Below, one piece after another: positions 26,368-34,792 of a stretch of 64,000 bases of DNA. Numbering within the stretch: position 1 is the stretch's first letter; each line of letters begins with the position of its first letter. The stretch is from the NCBI GenBank assembly GCA_022844105.1, contig JALHMJ010000007.1, positions 1-64,000 on the forward strand, in the 5' to 3' direction. The stretch is from Hyphomicrobium sp. Its GTDB lineage: Bacteria; Pseudomonadota; Alphaproteobacteria; Rhizobiales; Hyphomicrobiaceae. The notes below the pieces were generated by a model that saw only the letters and a list, made by a program, of their open reading frames with translations, searched no databases and was not told the DNA's origin. The position numbers and the translations under genes were made by a program.

Positions 26368-26685
26368 ATGCCGGTGAACAACAGACTGCGTGATCGTAGC
26401 CGGAACTGGCGCCCGCTATTTGCCGCGATGCTCCTGTGCGCTCCGTTCGCCACGTCAGTTGAAGCCCAAGTGAGCCAAGTCCAGTATCGTCGGGCGCCGC
26501 CGTACATCGTGGAATTGCCCCCTCCCGAAGCTCATGGCTGCTATTACCACCGCGGCCGCCGGTATTGCGGCACCTACTGCTACTGGGAAGTGAACGGAAA
26601 GCGGTATTGCCAGCGCCGCGAGCGCAACGCGCATTCTCAAGCGCCATTCGTGGAAGAGGCTGATCCGGGGATGGTCCTCAAGTAA
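26368..26685 (+). CDS. Small secreted Tyr/Arg/Cys-rich protein
   Basis: A 105-residue protein. A twin-arginine-rich N-terminus and hydrophobic stretch (PLFAAMLLCAPFATSVEA, likely cut after VEA) lead to a Pro-rich linker and the block CYYHRGRRYCGTYCYWEVNG, then KRYCQRRE. AGGAAA lies seven bases before the ATG at 26368. It runs opposite to gspK and gspO and lies between them. I recognise no family. It is unrelated in detail to the Cys/His/Arg-rich protein at 7008 but has the same overall design. Confidence 0.65.
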   Translation: MPVNNRLRDRSRNWRPLFAAMLLCAPFATSVEAQVSQVQYRRAPPYIVELPPPEAHGCYYHRGRRYCGTYCYWEVNGKRYCQRRERNAHSQAPFVEEADPGMVLK

Positions 26686-26694
26686 CCGCGCCCA

Positions 26695-27594
26695 TTAACA
26701 CTCCGGCGCCACACCGGCTCCAGCCAGCCGTGCTTCGTCGTCCGGCCTGACCTCACCCTGCTGCCAGCTGAGCCGACGCACGGGTCCCCCACGCTGCTCA
26801 GGCCGCGCAACGACGACATCGCGAACAAAGCGGGTGCCCCCCGTCATGCCGATCGAGCGAATGCGATAAATAGCGCGACGGGATAACTCGGTGAATTGTG
26901 CCGGAAGAGCGCGCCGGTCTCCAAACGGAACTGCACTCACATCATTTCCGCCGCCATTAAGCACCGCGATGAGGTCCGGCGCCGCCGCTGCGGGATCGAT
27001 CCCACGAGCAAGAACAAACGCCGTCAAATACGGCTTTGATCGCGCGCGTACTTCATCTGGGATGCCCCAGACACGATCGAGTTCGCTCACGGTATCGAAG
27101 TTGGCGTTCTTCGGCCCTGACCCAAAATTGGCTGCCCGGTAAACATCCGCCTCGGCACCCTCGGGCCGCGGTACTTTGTCCGCGTCGCGAAAATCCGCGA
27201 TCGCCGCGACGTACCTGCCCGCGTCGCCCTCATCGACGCCCAATCCCTGAAATAGAGCCAGCAGAAGCTCGCCGTTGTCGGTATTCAACGACACCTTACC
27301 GGCTTCATCCTCGATCGTGATCGCAACGATGCCTGCGCCCGCGACGCGACAAACGAGTGCCGTGGCATCAAGCTTAGCATCCAGCCGAACCGAGGCCAGC
27401 GCCACACCCCCATCAGCGAGCGCACGCGCTTTGGCCACTTCGACAGCCGCACTTGTCGACCGGAGCGCAGACTGCACGGACCGCCCCATCGTGGCGCCAA
27501 CGAGGGCCAGCATCAAACAGACCGCAAGCGCAAAAATCAGGATGAACCCGCGCTCTGTTTCTCTTCGTTGCGCTGAGGGAATAGGCGCGGACAT
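26695..27594 (-). CDS. gspK: Type II secretion minor pseudopilin GspK
   Basis: A 299-residue protein with a prepilin N-terminus ERGFILIFALAVCLMLALVG that lacks the Glu at +5, as is normal for GspK, and the large alpha-helical GspK domain with ITIEDEAGKVSLNTDNGELL, YVAAIADFRDAD and FDTVSELDRVWGI. GspK caps the tip of the pseudopilus with GspI and GspJ. It starts 28 bp after the gspD stop. The ATG at 27594 fits the short leader; the open frame upstream overlaps gspD. Confidence 0.9.
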   Translation of the reverse strand: MSAPIPSAQRRETERGFILIFALAVCLMLALVGATMGRSVQSALRSTSAAVEVAKARALADGGVALASVRLDAKLDATALVCRVAGAGIVAITIEDEAGKVSLNTDNGELLLALFQGLGVDEGDAGRYVAAIADFRDADKVPRPEGAEADVYRAANFGSGPKNANFDTVSELDRVWGIPDEVRARSKPYLTAFVLARGIDPAAAAPDLIAVLNGGGNDVSAVPFGDRRALPAQFTELSRRAIYRIRSIGMTGGTRFVRDVVVARPEQRGGPVRRLSWQQGEVRPDDEARLAGAGVAPEC

Positions 27595-27622
27595 GGCGGA
27601 ACTGAAACCTATGTCAAAAGGA

Positions 27623-30043
27623 TCAGCGCGCCAGCCGGTCGAACTGCTCCCGGTGGTCGGGCTGCGTTTCTCGTTGCGGACGCGTATTGAAATTGAGCCG
27701 GTCACGAAACTCGGCCGCGATCGCCCCGGTCTGCCGCTCATCGTTGACGATATGCGGCGTGATGGCAATCATCAGCTCAGTCCGGGCAATTTCATCGTCC
27801 TTGTTCTTGAAAAGGTTACCAACCAGCGGAATATCACCGACGAGCGGCACCTGCTGCCGCTGACGGGTCGCGCGATCCTGCATGAGGCCGGCAAGGACGA
27901 CACTGCCCCCGTTCCCGACGGTCACGGTCGTCTTGATCCGCCGTTGAGCGATGGTGGGTGAATTGATGTCCGACGTCGTCGTCTCCTTCGCATCGCTGAC
28001 CTCCTGTTCGATATCGAGCAGGATCGTGCCGTTATCCGCGACGCGCGGGATAATCGTGAGCAGCACGCCGGTTTCGCGGAATGAAATGGCGTTGACGATC
28101 GGCGCCAGCACGACATCGGACGCCACCGCCTGCTGTGTCGCAATCGGCACTTGATCACCGATCTGCAGCACGGCTTTCTTGTTGTTCAGCACCATCAGCG
28201 ACGGCGATGAGACGATGTTGACGTCGGTGATGTCCGCCAGCGCGTTGAGAGCGACCTTGGCATTATTGGTGTTCAGGAAATATGCAAATCCCGCGAATTG
28301 CGGGGCGATTGGACCGAGCGCCGCTCCGGCGAGAGTATCGGTCAAGCGGAACTCGCTGCCGCCCTTCTCGAAGAACCAGCGCAGCCCGAACTTCAGGTCA
28401 TCCGTCAGCGTGACCTCGGCGATCGTGGCCTCAATCAGAACCTGCGACGGCATGGTGTCGACTTCCGACAGCACCTGCCGGACCCGACGCCACTCGCCAG
28501 GGGTAGCGGACACGACGATGGCATTGTTGCCGTCGTCGGCAACGAACGAGATACCGTTGGACCGATCGTCAAATTGCGCTTGCGCAAGCGGCCCACCCGG
28601 CGCACCCGCCAGCTGTTCGCCCGTCACCGGATCGACAGCACTCGACACGGCGGCAGCAAGAGGCTCGTTGGCCACCGGTGCGGACGGCGTCGCCCCAAGC
28701 GTGACGACCTCATTGGGCGCATCGAGCGGCGGCGCAACCCCGCCGCCGGCCCTCACAGGCAGCGTCACCGAACCCGTCGGCGTCAACGATTGTTCGCCCG
28801 AATTGTCACCTGTCACCGCCGACACAACGCCGGCCGCAGGCGCTGCCTCGCGCCGGTTTTCGCGCCCAGGATAGAGCCGCTGCAGAATGGCCACCAGTTC
28901 CTGCACTGGCCGGTACTGCACCTGATACACATAGGCGCGCCGATCCGTCGCTTCAGCGGCTTGATCAATCCGTTTCAGCCAGATCTCGGCCTTCTTCAAG
29001 TATTCCGGCCGCGAAGTAATGACGAGAACCGACTTCAACCGCTTGTTCGGGATGAAGCGCACGAGACCCTTCGACGGGCTTTCGATATCGTTGGCGAAGA
29101 TCGTGTCGAGTTCCTGCGCGATCGCTTCGACATCCCCAGTTTCGGCCGGAAAAATACCAAACGACATGCCACGCATCCAGTCCACGTCAAAAACCCGCAC
29201 GGTTTCCGCCATCGAGTCGAGTTCTGAACGCGAGCCGGTCAGGATCAAAAGATTGCGTGAGCTGTCCGCCCGCGCCACCGTGCTTTTGGGCGACACCGAC
29301 CTCAATATCCGTTCCATCTCCGCGGCCGAGACGTATTTCAGCGGCACGACTTCCGTCCCGACACCCGGTCCCCGCAACTGCCCGGCAATGCGCGGCTTCG
29401 GCGGCTGCCCGGCAGCCAACGCCTCATCGCGCGACACAACGCGATAGATACCATTCTCAACGATCAACGCCGCGTCGTTCGAGGACAGCACGCCCTCAAA
29501 AAGCTCAAGCAGAACGTTACGGCTGACCGGCTTCACCGTCTGTAGCGTCACCGTGCCTCTGACCTTGTCACTCACCATGTAGGGCACGCGCACGAGATCG
29601 TTCAGTATGGTCGCGGCGGCCTCTGGAATAGTTGCGCCCACGAGATCGAGACTGACACCGTCGGCCGTTTCAATCCCGACCGAGCGGCTGCCGTTGGACG
29701 GCGATTTCGACGGCACCGTGCTTTGCCCGGGCGCGACGGCATTCGTGCCGCCGTTCGATGCCTGATCCGAAGTGTCGCCCGGTCGAACGTAGTTGGCACT
29801 GCCGGGATAGACTTGCGGCTGTCCCGCGCCGGGCGTCCCAGGCGGTCCGAGCGGCGTGCCGCCCGGTCGGCCGATTGAACCGGTCGGCTGTCCCCCGCCC
29901 ACGGGCTGCGGCAGGCTGAGTTGTTCCATCGGCAAGCTGCAACCACCCAGCCATGCAACAAATGCCGCCGCGACGCCGAAGCGCGCGACCCGCCTCCGCC
30001 ACGTCTGCGTGTCGTTGCAAACCTTGAGAACCCTTTTGGGCAT
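27623..30043 (-). CDS. gspD: Type II secretion secretin GspD
   Basis: An 806-residue outer-membrane secretin. A lipoprotein signal (VAWLGGCSLP, Cys35) is followed by a Gly/Pro/Gln linker to about residue 115. N domains follow (VSLDLVGATIPEAAATILND; VVPLKYVSAAEMERILRSV; YVYQVQYRPVQELVAILQRL), then the secretin domain with VLIEATIAEVTLTDDLKFGL, GVLLTIIPRVADNGTILLDI and VPLVGDIPLVGNLFKNK. The predicted lipid anchor would let it reach the outer membrane without a pilotin, and none is encoded nearby. It is the first gene of the gspD-K block. Confidence 0.93.
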   Translation of the reverse strand: MPKRVLKVCNDTQTWRRRVARFGVAAAFVAWLGGCSLPMEQLSLPQPVGGGQPTGSIGRPGGTPLGPPGTPGAGQPQVYPGSANYVRPGDTSDQASNGGTNAVAPGQSTVPSKSPSNGSRSVGIETADGVSLDLVGATIPEAAATILNDLVRVPYMVSDKVRGTVTLQTVKPVSRNVLLELFEGVLSSNDAALIVENGIYRVVSRDEALAAGQPPKPRIAGQLRGPGVGTEVVPLKYVSAAEMERILRSVSPKSTVARADSSRNLLILTGSRSELDSMAETVRVFDVDWMRGMSFGIFPAETGDVEAIAQELDTIFANDIESPSKGLVRFIPNKRLKSVLVITSRPEYLKKAEIWLKRIDQAAEATDRRAYVYQVQYRPVQELVAILQRLYPGRENRREAAPAAGVVSAVTGDNSGEQSLTPTGSVTLPVRAGGGVAPPLDAPNEVVTLGATPSAPVANEPLAAAVSSAVDPVTGEQLAGAPGGPLAQAQFDDRSNGISFVADDGNNAIVVSATPGEWRRVRQVLSEVDTMPSQVLIEATIAEVTLTDDLKFGLRWFFEKGGSEFRLTDTLAGAALGPIAPQFAGFAYFLNTNNAKVALNALADITDVNIVSSPSLMVLNNKKAVLQIGDQVPIATQQAVASDVVLAPIVNAISFRETGVLLTIIPRVADNGTILLDIEQEVSDAKETTTSDINSPTIAQRRIKTTVTVGNGGSVVLAGLMQDRATRQRQQVPLVGDIPLVGNLFKNKDDEIARTELMIAITPHIVNDERQTGAIAAEFRDRLNFNTRPQRETQPDHREQFDRLAR

Positions 30044-30401
30044 TCGACTGTAACCGGCTGAACGCGGAATAGATTGCCGGTGGAGGGGGCAGCGATTCGG
30101 GCGCCCGAGTCGAGGAAGCAGCGTGTCCTGACTGCACGCATCGTCCTGTTTTGCACATCAACGCATAAAGTGACCAGGTCAGCCGGTTTGTTGATCTGTG
30201 ACAGCGACCATACCCTTAGGTCCCTAGCTTTGATCCGACTTTAGTCCGTGGTGCACCTTCATCGATGGGTTAATTCTCTTGGCTGCGGGAGATGGGAATA
30301 GGCCGCATCGCTCCGTCGCCGCAAATAACAAGAACAATAACAAAAGTTTGCAGGATGACAGACGAGCGGACTTCCCTGTGGATCACTGGCAGGAGGGCCC
30401 G
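30044..30401. other. Divergent intergenic region between gspD and the oxidase gene
   Basis: About 360 bases separate gspD from the multicopper oxidase gene, and both promoters must lie here. The in-frame sequence upstream of the oxidase start (from 30279) is polar, Asn/Asp-rich and unlike any export signal, so I treat it as untranslated. I see no clear operator or hairpin. Confidence 0.5.
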
Positions 30402-32678
30402 ATGTACATCGACGAGAAGGAATCACGCCGCCGACAGCGTGAGGCGCAAAATGCCCGCGACAACCGCGCCGAAATTGTGAAGGCCCTTTCGCTCGGCGAC
30501 GTTACCCGCCGAGAACTTTTCCGCTGGGGCCTGTTGACCGGCAGCGGCTTTATCGCAGCAAAAAACGGACTGAGCCCGTTTGTCAAAAGCGCCTACGCGC
30601 AAGTACCAACTGGGGTGCCGCGCAGCCCGCTTTTTGGCGCCAAGAAATTTACCCAGCCTCTCCCAAGGCTCGACGTTCAAACGCCCCATGATCTCACGGC
30701 TGATGAATTCGGCAACGCTCAATGGCCAGCCAGCTTGAATGAACATGCGGCCCGCCGGCTGTCGTATCATACCGAATACACCCTGACGGATGGCCGCGAT
30801 GATCGCTTCGTCAACCCGCTGACGGAGAAGGGGCCGATTGAAGGCCGGCCGCCGGGCGAATACTTCGCCCATCAACGCTGGTCTGAGTATTTTCCCAAGA
30901 AAGGCTACATCCTCACGAAAAGCCCGTGTGCGGCCGGTACGCGCTTTCATCCCCTTTTTGAGGCCCAGAAAGAGAGCAGCGTGTGGTGCTATGGCTCTGG
31001 CCGCTCCGACAGGGGCAAAGCAGTCCCGCCGCTATTGAAAGTTCGCTATGGCGAACCTGTCACCATGCGAATCTACAACAATCTGCCGCGCAACAAGAGT
31101 GACAATGGCGGCTTCGGCATCAACCAGATGTCGACGCATTTTCACAATTCTCACAATGGCGCCGAAAGTGATGGCGCCTGCAACGCGTACCACTACCCCG
31201 GCACGTTCTACGACTATCGCTGGGGCTTGACGCTGGCCCGCTCCGACCGGCCCGAAAACAAGCTTGAGAACGATCGCGAGGGCGCGCTCAGAAGAGCGTC
31301 CGGTCCCGACGGCAACGGCAGAACGATTCCCGTTGCCGGCGACTTCCGCGAACTCCAGGGTTCGCTCTGGTTCCACGACCACCGCTTCTTCTATACCGCC
31401 GAGAACGTCTACAAGGGCGACTTTGGCGCCATCAATGTCTACAGCGGCCCAGATCGCGGCAACGAACGTCTCCAGGACGGTGTCAATCATGGCCTGCCGA
31501 GCGGCTGGGTCCACGACTATGGCAATCTGGACTTTGACGTGAACCTGATCGTCCACGACACGGCGATGCGAAAGGACGGTCAGCTCTTCTTTGATATCTT
31601 CACCACCGACGGCTTCCTCGGCGATGTCATGTGCGTGAATATGGCGTATGCGCCGAGCATGAAGGTGCTGCCGCGAAAGTACCGGTTTCGGCTGCTCAAT
31701 GCCTGCATGTCGCGCTTTCTGCAGCTTGTCCTCGTCGATCCGAACCGCAACACCGTTCCGTTCAAGTTCATCGCCAACGACGGCAACTTTGTCGTCAACC
31801 CGATTGACTTGAAAATGCTCGACGAACAAGGCACCGGGGAGCGTTACGACATCGTCGTTGATTTCTCGGCATTCAGGCCGGGACAAAAAATTCAACTCGT
31901 AAATCTGCTGAAGCACAAGACAGGGCGCAAACCCGAAAGTCGGCTGACGATCGGCGAAGCCCTGAAGGGCGATAGCGAAGACCCGGCAGCAGGTCCGATT
32001 ATGGAGTTCGTGGTCAGTGAGTGGGTCGACAGCGTCGACGCGCCCGGAACTCGGATTTATCGCGGCGAAGCCGACAGGAGTCGCGTCCCGGCGGTATTGA
32101 CGCAGCAAATTCCCATCGTCACTCCCGATCGCATCCGCACGATCGAGTTCAAGCACGATCCTCTCAATCGCGCCAAAGACTGCATCCCGAGCTGCGAAGA
32201 CAAGGACTTCCTTCCCTGGGTCATCCGCGTCGACGGGGAATCAACGCATTCTCTGAACGCCAACCGCATCTCCCTTCTCATCCCAAGACCTGGCGAAACG
32301 GAACATTGGGTCGTGTCCACCGGCGGTGGCTGGGATCATCCGATCCACCTTCACTTTGAAGAAGGCATCACGATCAACCGCGGCGGCGATGGTATTCCCG
32401 CCACCGAAAAGCTCGTGCGCAAGGACGTATGGCGTCTGCGCCCTGGCGGAACCGTGCGGTTCCAAGTGACGTTCGGCGAATTCGGCGGCTCTTACGTCAA
32501 TCACTGTCACAACACGGTGCACGAGGATTTTGCGATGCTCATGCGCTACCAGGTTTTGACCGGCGATGACCGGCCACAGCTGAACATTATACCGACGCCT
32601 ATCCCCTCCGAAGATGGTGTCGAGTACATGACGCCTGAAGTTCTTCCTGAAGCGTACGCAAAAAAACGCAGCACCTGA
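30402..32678 (+). CDS. Large Tat-exported multicopper oxidase
   Basis: A 758-residue oxidase. AGGAGG lies five bases before the ATG at 30402. After a charged 33-residue N-region comes a twin-arginine signal (TRRELFRWGLLTGSGFIAA, ending KSAYAQ). All four copper-binding blocks are visible: STHFHNSHNG (about 244-253), WFHDHRFF (about 323), WDHPIHLHFEEG (about 644) and NHCHNTVHEDFAMLM (about 700), the last with the full HCHxxxHxxxxM arrangement of the type 1 and type 3 sites. At 758 residues it is larger than laccases or CueO (about 500). It could oxidise Mn(II), phenols or another metal; the sequence does not decide. A SCO1-cytochrome c gene follows after 12 bp, and secretion genes flank it on both sides. 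Confidence 0.85.
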   Translation: MYIDEKESRRRQREAQNARDNRAEIVKALSLGDVTRRELFRWGLLTGSGFIAAKNGLSPFVKSAYAQVPTGVPRSPLFGAKKFTQPLPRLDVQTPHDLTADEFGNAQWPASLNEHAARRLSYHTEYTLTDGRDDRFVNPLTEKGPIEGRPPGEYFAHQRWSEYFPKKGYILTKSPCAAGTRFHPLFEAQKESSVWCYGSGRSDRGKAVPPLLKVRYGEPVTMRIYNNLPRNKSDNGGFGINQMSTHFHNSHNGAESDGACNAYHYPGTFYDYRWGLTLARSDRPENKLENDREGALRRASGPDGNGRTIPVAGDFRELQGSLWFHDHRFFYTAENVYKGDFGAINVYSGPDRGNERLQDGVNHGLPSGWVHDYGNLDFDVNLIVHDTAMRKDGQLFFDIFTTDGFLGDVMCVNMAYAPSMKVLPRKYRFRLLNACMSRFLQLVLVDPNRNTVPFKFIANDGNFVVNPIDLKMLDEQGTGERYDIVVDFSAFRPGQKIQLVNLLKHKTGRKPESRLTIGEALKGDSEDPAAGPIMEFVVSEWVDSVDAPGTRIYRGEADRSRVPAVLTQQIPIVTPDRIRTIEFKHDPLNRAKDCIPSCEDKDFLPWVIRVDGESTHSLNANRISLLIPRPGETEHWVVSTGGGWDHPIHLHFEEGITINRGGDGIPATEKLVRKDVWRLRPGGTVRFQVTFGEFGGSYVNHCHNTVHEDFAMLMRYQVLTGDDRPQLNIIPTPIPSEDGVEYMTPEVLPEAYAKKRST

Positions 32679-32690
32679 GAGGAGCGCTCG

Positions 32691-33734
32691 GTGCTGAAAG
32701 AGGGCATGGTCTTTGTGCTGGCCGCTTGCGTCGGAATCGGTGCCGGCGTCATCGCCATGGGCAAAGCATCTCCTCCTTCGACCCTTCCGGCAAAGTCCTT
32801 TTCATCAACTGACAACCCAGACAACCCATCATCGCCCTCACCGTGGAACGAGACCTTCTTTCCCAATGATCCCGTCGTCACGCACGACGGCCGCACGCTT
32901 CGCTTTTACGACGACCTTATTAGAAACAAGCTCGTCGTCGTCAATTTCATCTACACGAGCTGTTCCAATATCTGTCCACTCGTCACCGCCCGCCTATCGA
33001 AAGTAAAGGACATCCTCGGGGATCGGTTTGGCCGCGATATTTTCTTCGTCTCGATCAGCATCGATCCCGTCACCGACGGACCGGAAGTCTTGAAAACGTA
33101 TGCCGACACGTACAACACCGGCCCAGGCTGGACATTTGTCACCGGCGAACCGGAGCACATCGACAATATCCGTCTGAAACTCGGCCAGCGTAGCAACGTC
33201 AAGGCCGAGCACCGCAACGACATCATGATTGGTAACGATCGCACCGGGACGTGGGGACGTGACAGCGCGTTTTCGGACTTGGAAGTTCTTGCCAAAACAA
33301 TCCAGAGTTTCGATCCCGATTGGCGCCAGCCCCCGCGGGTGAAGGAGGAAACCCTGGCATTGGTTACCGATCCAGGCGCATCCTACCAACTGCACAACAA
33401 GCCTGGCACCATCCTGTTCGCCAAGGCGTGCGCCGGCTGTCACAGTATCGGCTACGGTAATGTTGTCGGACCCGATCTCGCGGGCATCCTCGACCGGCGC
33501 GATCACGACTGGTTGCGCCGTTTCCTGCGCGAACCCGATGTCATGCGCGGCGAGAAAGACCCGCTCGCGGTAACGCTCGACCAGAAGTATCCCGGCGCGC
33601 GCATGCCCAATCTCGGTTTGTCCGACAACGACATTGACGACCTGTTCGCCTACTTCGCGTCACACACGACTGGCGAGTTGGCTGCGTCAGGGGTACCGGC
33701 CGCGCCGGCAACGGTCACCCCCGTCCCGCGATGA
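32691..33734 (+). CDS. SCO1/SenC copper chaperone fused to cytochrome c
   Basis: The 347-residue protein has an N-terminal membrane anchor (VFVLAACVGIGAGVIAMG), a SCO1/SenC thioredoxin-like domain with the copper-binding TSCSNICPL (Cys91, Cys95) and its distal His (AEHRNDIMIGN, His174), and a C-terminal class I cytochrome c domain with CAGCH at 247-251 and a probable Met ligand in PGARMPNLGL (Met305). The start is a GTG with AGGAG just upstream. SCO1 domains load copper, while the haem domain could pass electrons. Following the oxidase by 12 bp, it probably helps that enzyme to acquire copper or takes up its electrons. Convergent with gspC. Confidence 0.88.
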   Translation: MLKEGMVFVLAACVGIGAGVIAMGKASPPSTLPAKSFSSTDNPDNPSSPSPWNETFFPNDPVVTHDGRTLRFYDDLIRNKLVVVNFIYTSCSNICPLVTARLSKVKDILGDRFGRDIFFVSISIDPVTDGPEVLKTYADTYNTGPGWTFVTGEPEHIDNIRLKLGQRSNVKAEHRNDIMIGNDRTGTWGRDSAFSDLEVLAKTIQSFDPDWRQPPRVKEETLALVTDPGASYQLHNKPGTILFAKACAGCHSIGYGNVVGPDLAGILDRRDHDWLRRFLREPDVMRGEKDPLAVTLDQKYPGARMPNLGLSDNDIDDLFAYFASHTTGELAASGVPAAPATVTPVPR

Positions 33735-33749
33735 CTGGTCTGAGTTTCT

Positions 33750-34232
33750 TTAGTTCCCGTCGGCAGCAGCGCGTGCCGGGCGGATCTTGAGCTCATAGCT
33801 GCGCCCGCTCCGCTCCACGACAACACGGCCGGGATTAATCTCCCGCAAAACAAATCCACCGGTCTCATCGCCGATACCGACCCATGTCGAGGGTCCAGCC
33901 TCTTGGCTGCGAATGAGGGCCCGGCCCGCCGCTCCGGTTGGCTGCATCAGGCCGATCAGCGTCAAGCCACGCACATCCGGCGCCGGAAGTTCGACTTCGC
34001 TGCCGGTGCGTGGTCGCCGATTGGCTGCAAATAACGGTCGCTCGCGCGTCACGTGCAGCGCCTCGAGTGGCGGAATCATAGCGTCCGGTTGCACCACCGG
34101 CGGCGTTTCACCGATCACCCCCGACGGCGTCAGAGGTGACACGTCAATCACGTCGAGAGCAGACTTCGCAGTCACGAAGGCAAGTCCGACGACAACCATA
34201 AGCAGCGCCGGCCGGAAGAATGCATCAATCAT
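33750..34232 (-). CDS. gspC: Type II secretion inner-membrane protein GspC/GspN-like
   Basis: A 160-residue protein with one N-terminal transmembrane segment (FFRPALLMVVVGLAFVTA) and a periplasmic homology-region-like domain: VTRERPLFAANRRP, VRGLTLIGLMQPTGAAGRAL and WVGIGDETGGFVLREI. This is the T2SSC pattern, which links the inner-membrane platform to the secretin. There is no PDZ or coiled-coil C-terminus, so it is shorter than Enterobacterial GspC. It overlaps gspM by four bases. Confidence 0.75.
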   Translation of the reverse strand: MIDAFFRPALLMVVVGLAFVTAKSALDVIDVSPLTPSGVIGETPPVVQPDAMIPPLEALHVTRERPLFAANRRPRTGSEVELPAPDVRGLTLIGLMQPTGAAGRALIRSQEAGPSTWVGIGDETGGFVLREINPGRVVVERSGRSYELKIRPARAAADGN

Positions 34233-34792
34233 GGCTGAACCGCCTCTGCGGGGGCGACGCCGACAATGCTAAGCCGCAAGTCGAGCGTTCCGCTATCGAC
34301 GGTGCGCGCGGACGGGGCAAGGTCGATGGCCTCGATCGTCAGCGAAGGACGCCCGTCCTCGAGTCCGTATAAGAAGCGCTGCACGTCGTCCATCGTACCG
34401 GCGGCCACCGCGCGAAGCCCGATGAATCGTAACAAACCCTCACGACGTTCGGCACTAGGCTGCAAGCTCGTCAGACCGACGCCCGAAGCCGTCGCGACCG
34501 CCTCCACCCGCGCCTGTAGGGCCGCAATCTTTTCAGCATCCGTCGAACCGGCGAGAAAACCTGACTCCTTGGCACCAACGTCGGTTACGCCTGACCGCGC
34601 CGATAGCGCTCTTGCTTCGGCAAGCAGGCGGCCAAGCAGCACCCGCTCCTGTTCAATTTGATCGAGCGCACCAGAGCGACGCGCCGTCAGCGGTTCAACG
34701 ATGACGGCAAAGCCAAATAGCAATAGCCCGACGAGCAGTCCTAACGCTGCCGCCGTGCTGGCCAATCGTTCCACTGCCGATGACAGGGTCAT
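34229..34792 (-). CDS. gspM: Type II secretion protein GspM
   Basis: A 187-residue protein with one transmembrane segment (ALGLLVGLLLFGFAVIVEPL), an alpha-helical stalk (LDQIEQERVLLGRLLAEARA) and a ferredoxin-like end (RFIGLRAVAAGTMDDVQRFL). It matches the short T2SSM_b-type GspM rather than the classical form. It lies between gspL and gspC with four-base overlaps on both sides. Confidence 0.78.
   Translation of the reverse strand: MTLSSAVERLASTAAALGLLVGLLLFGFAVIVEPLTARRSGALDQIEQERVLLGRLLAEARALSARSGVTDVGAKESGFLAGSTDAEKIAALQARVEAVATASGVGLTSLQPSAERREGLLRFIGLRAVAAGTMDDVQRFLYGLEDGRPSLTIEAIDLAPSARTVDSGTLDLRLSIVGVAPAEAVQP

Noticed and set aside
31032-32156. A 374-codon open frame on the minus strand opposite the multicopper oxidase
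   Set aside because: It lies wholly within the copper-oxidase gene, whose conserved motifs fix the coding strand; its length reflects high GC content.
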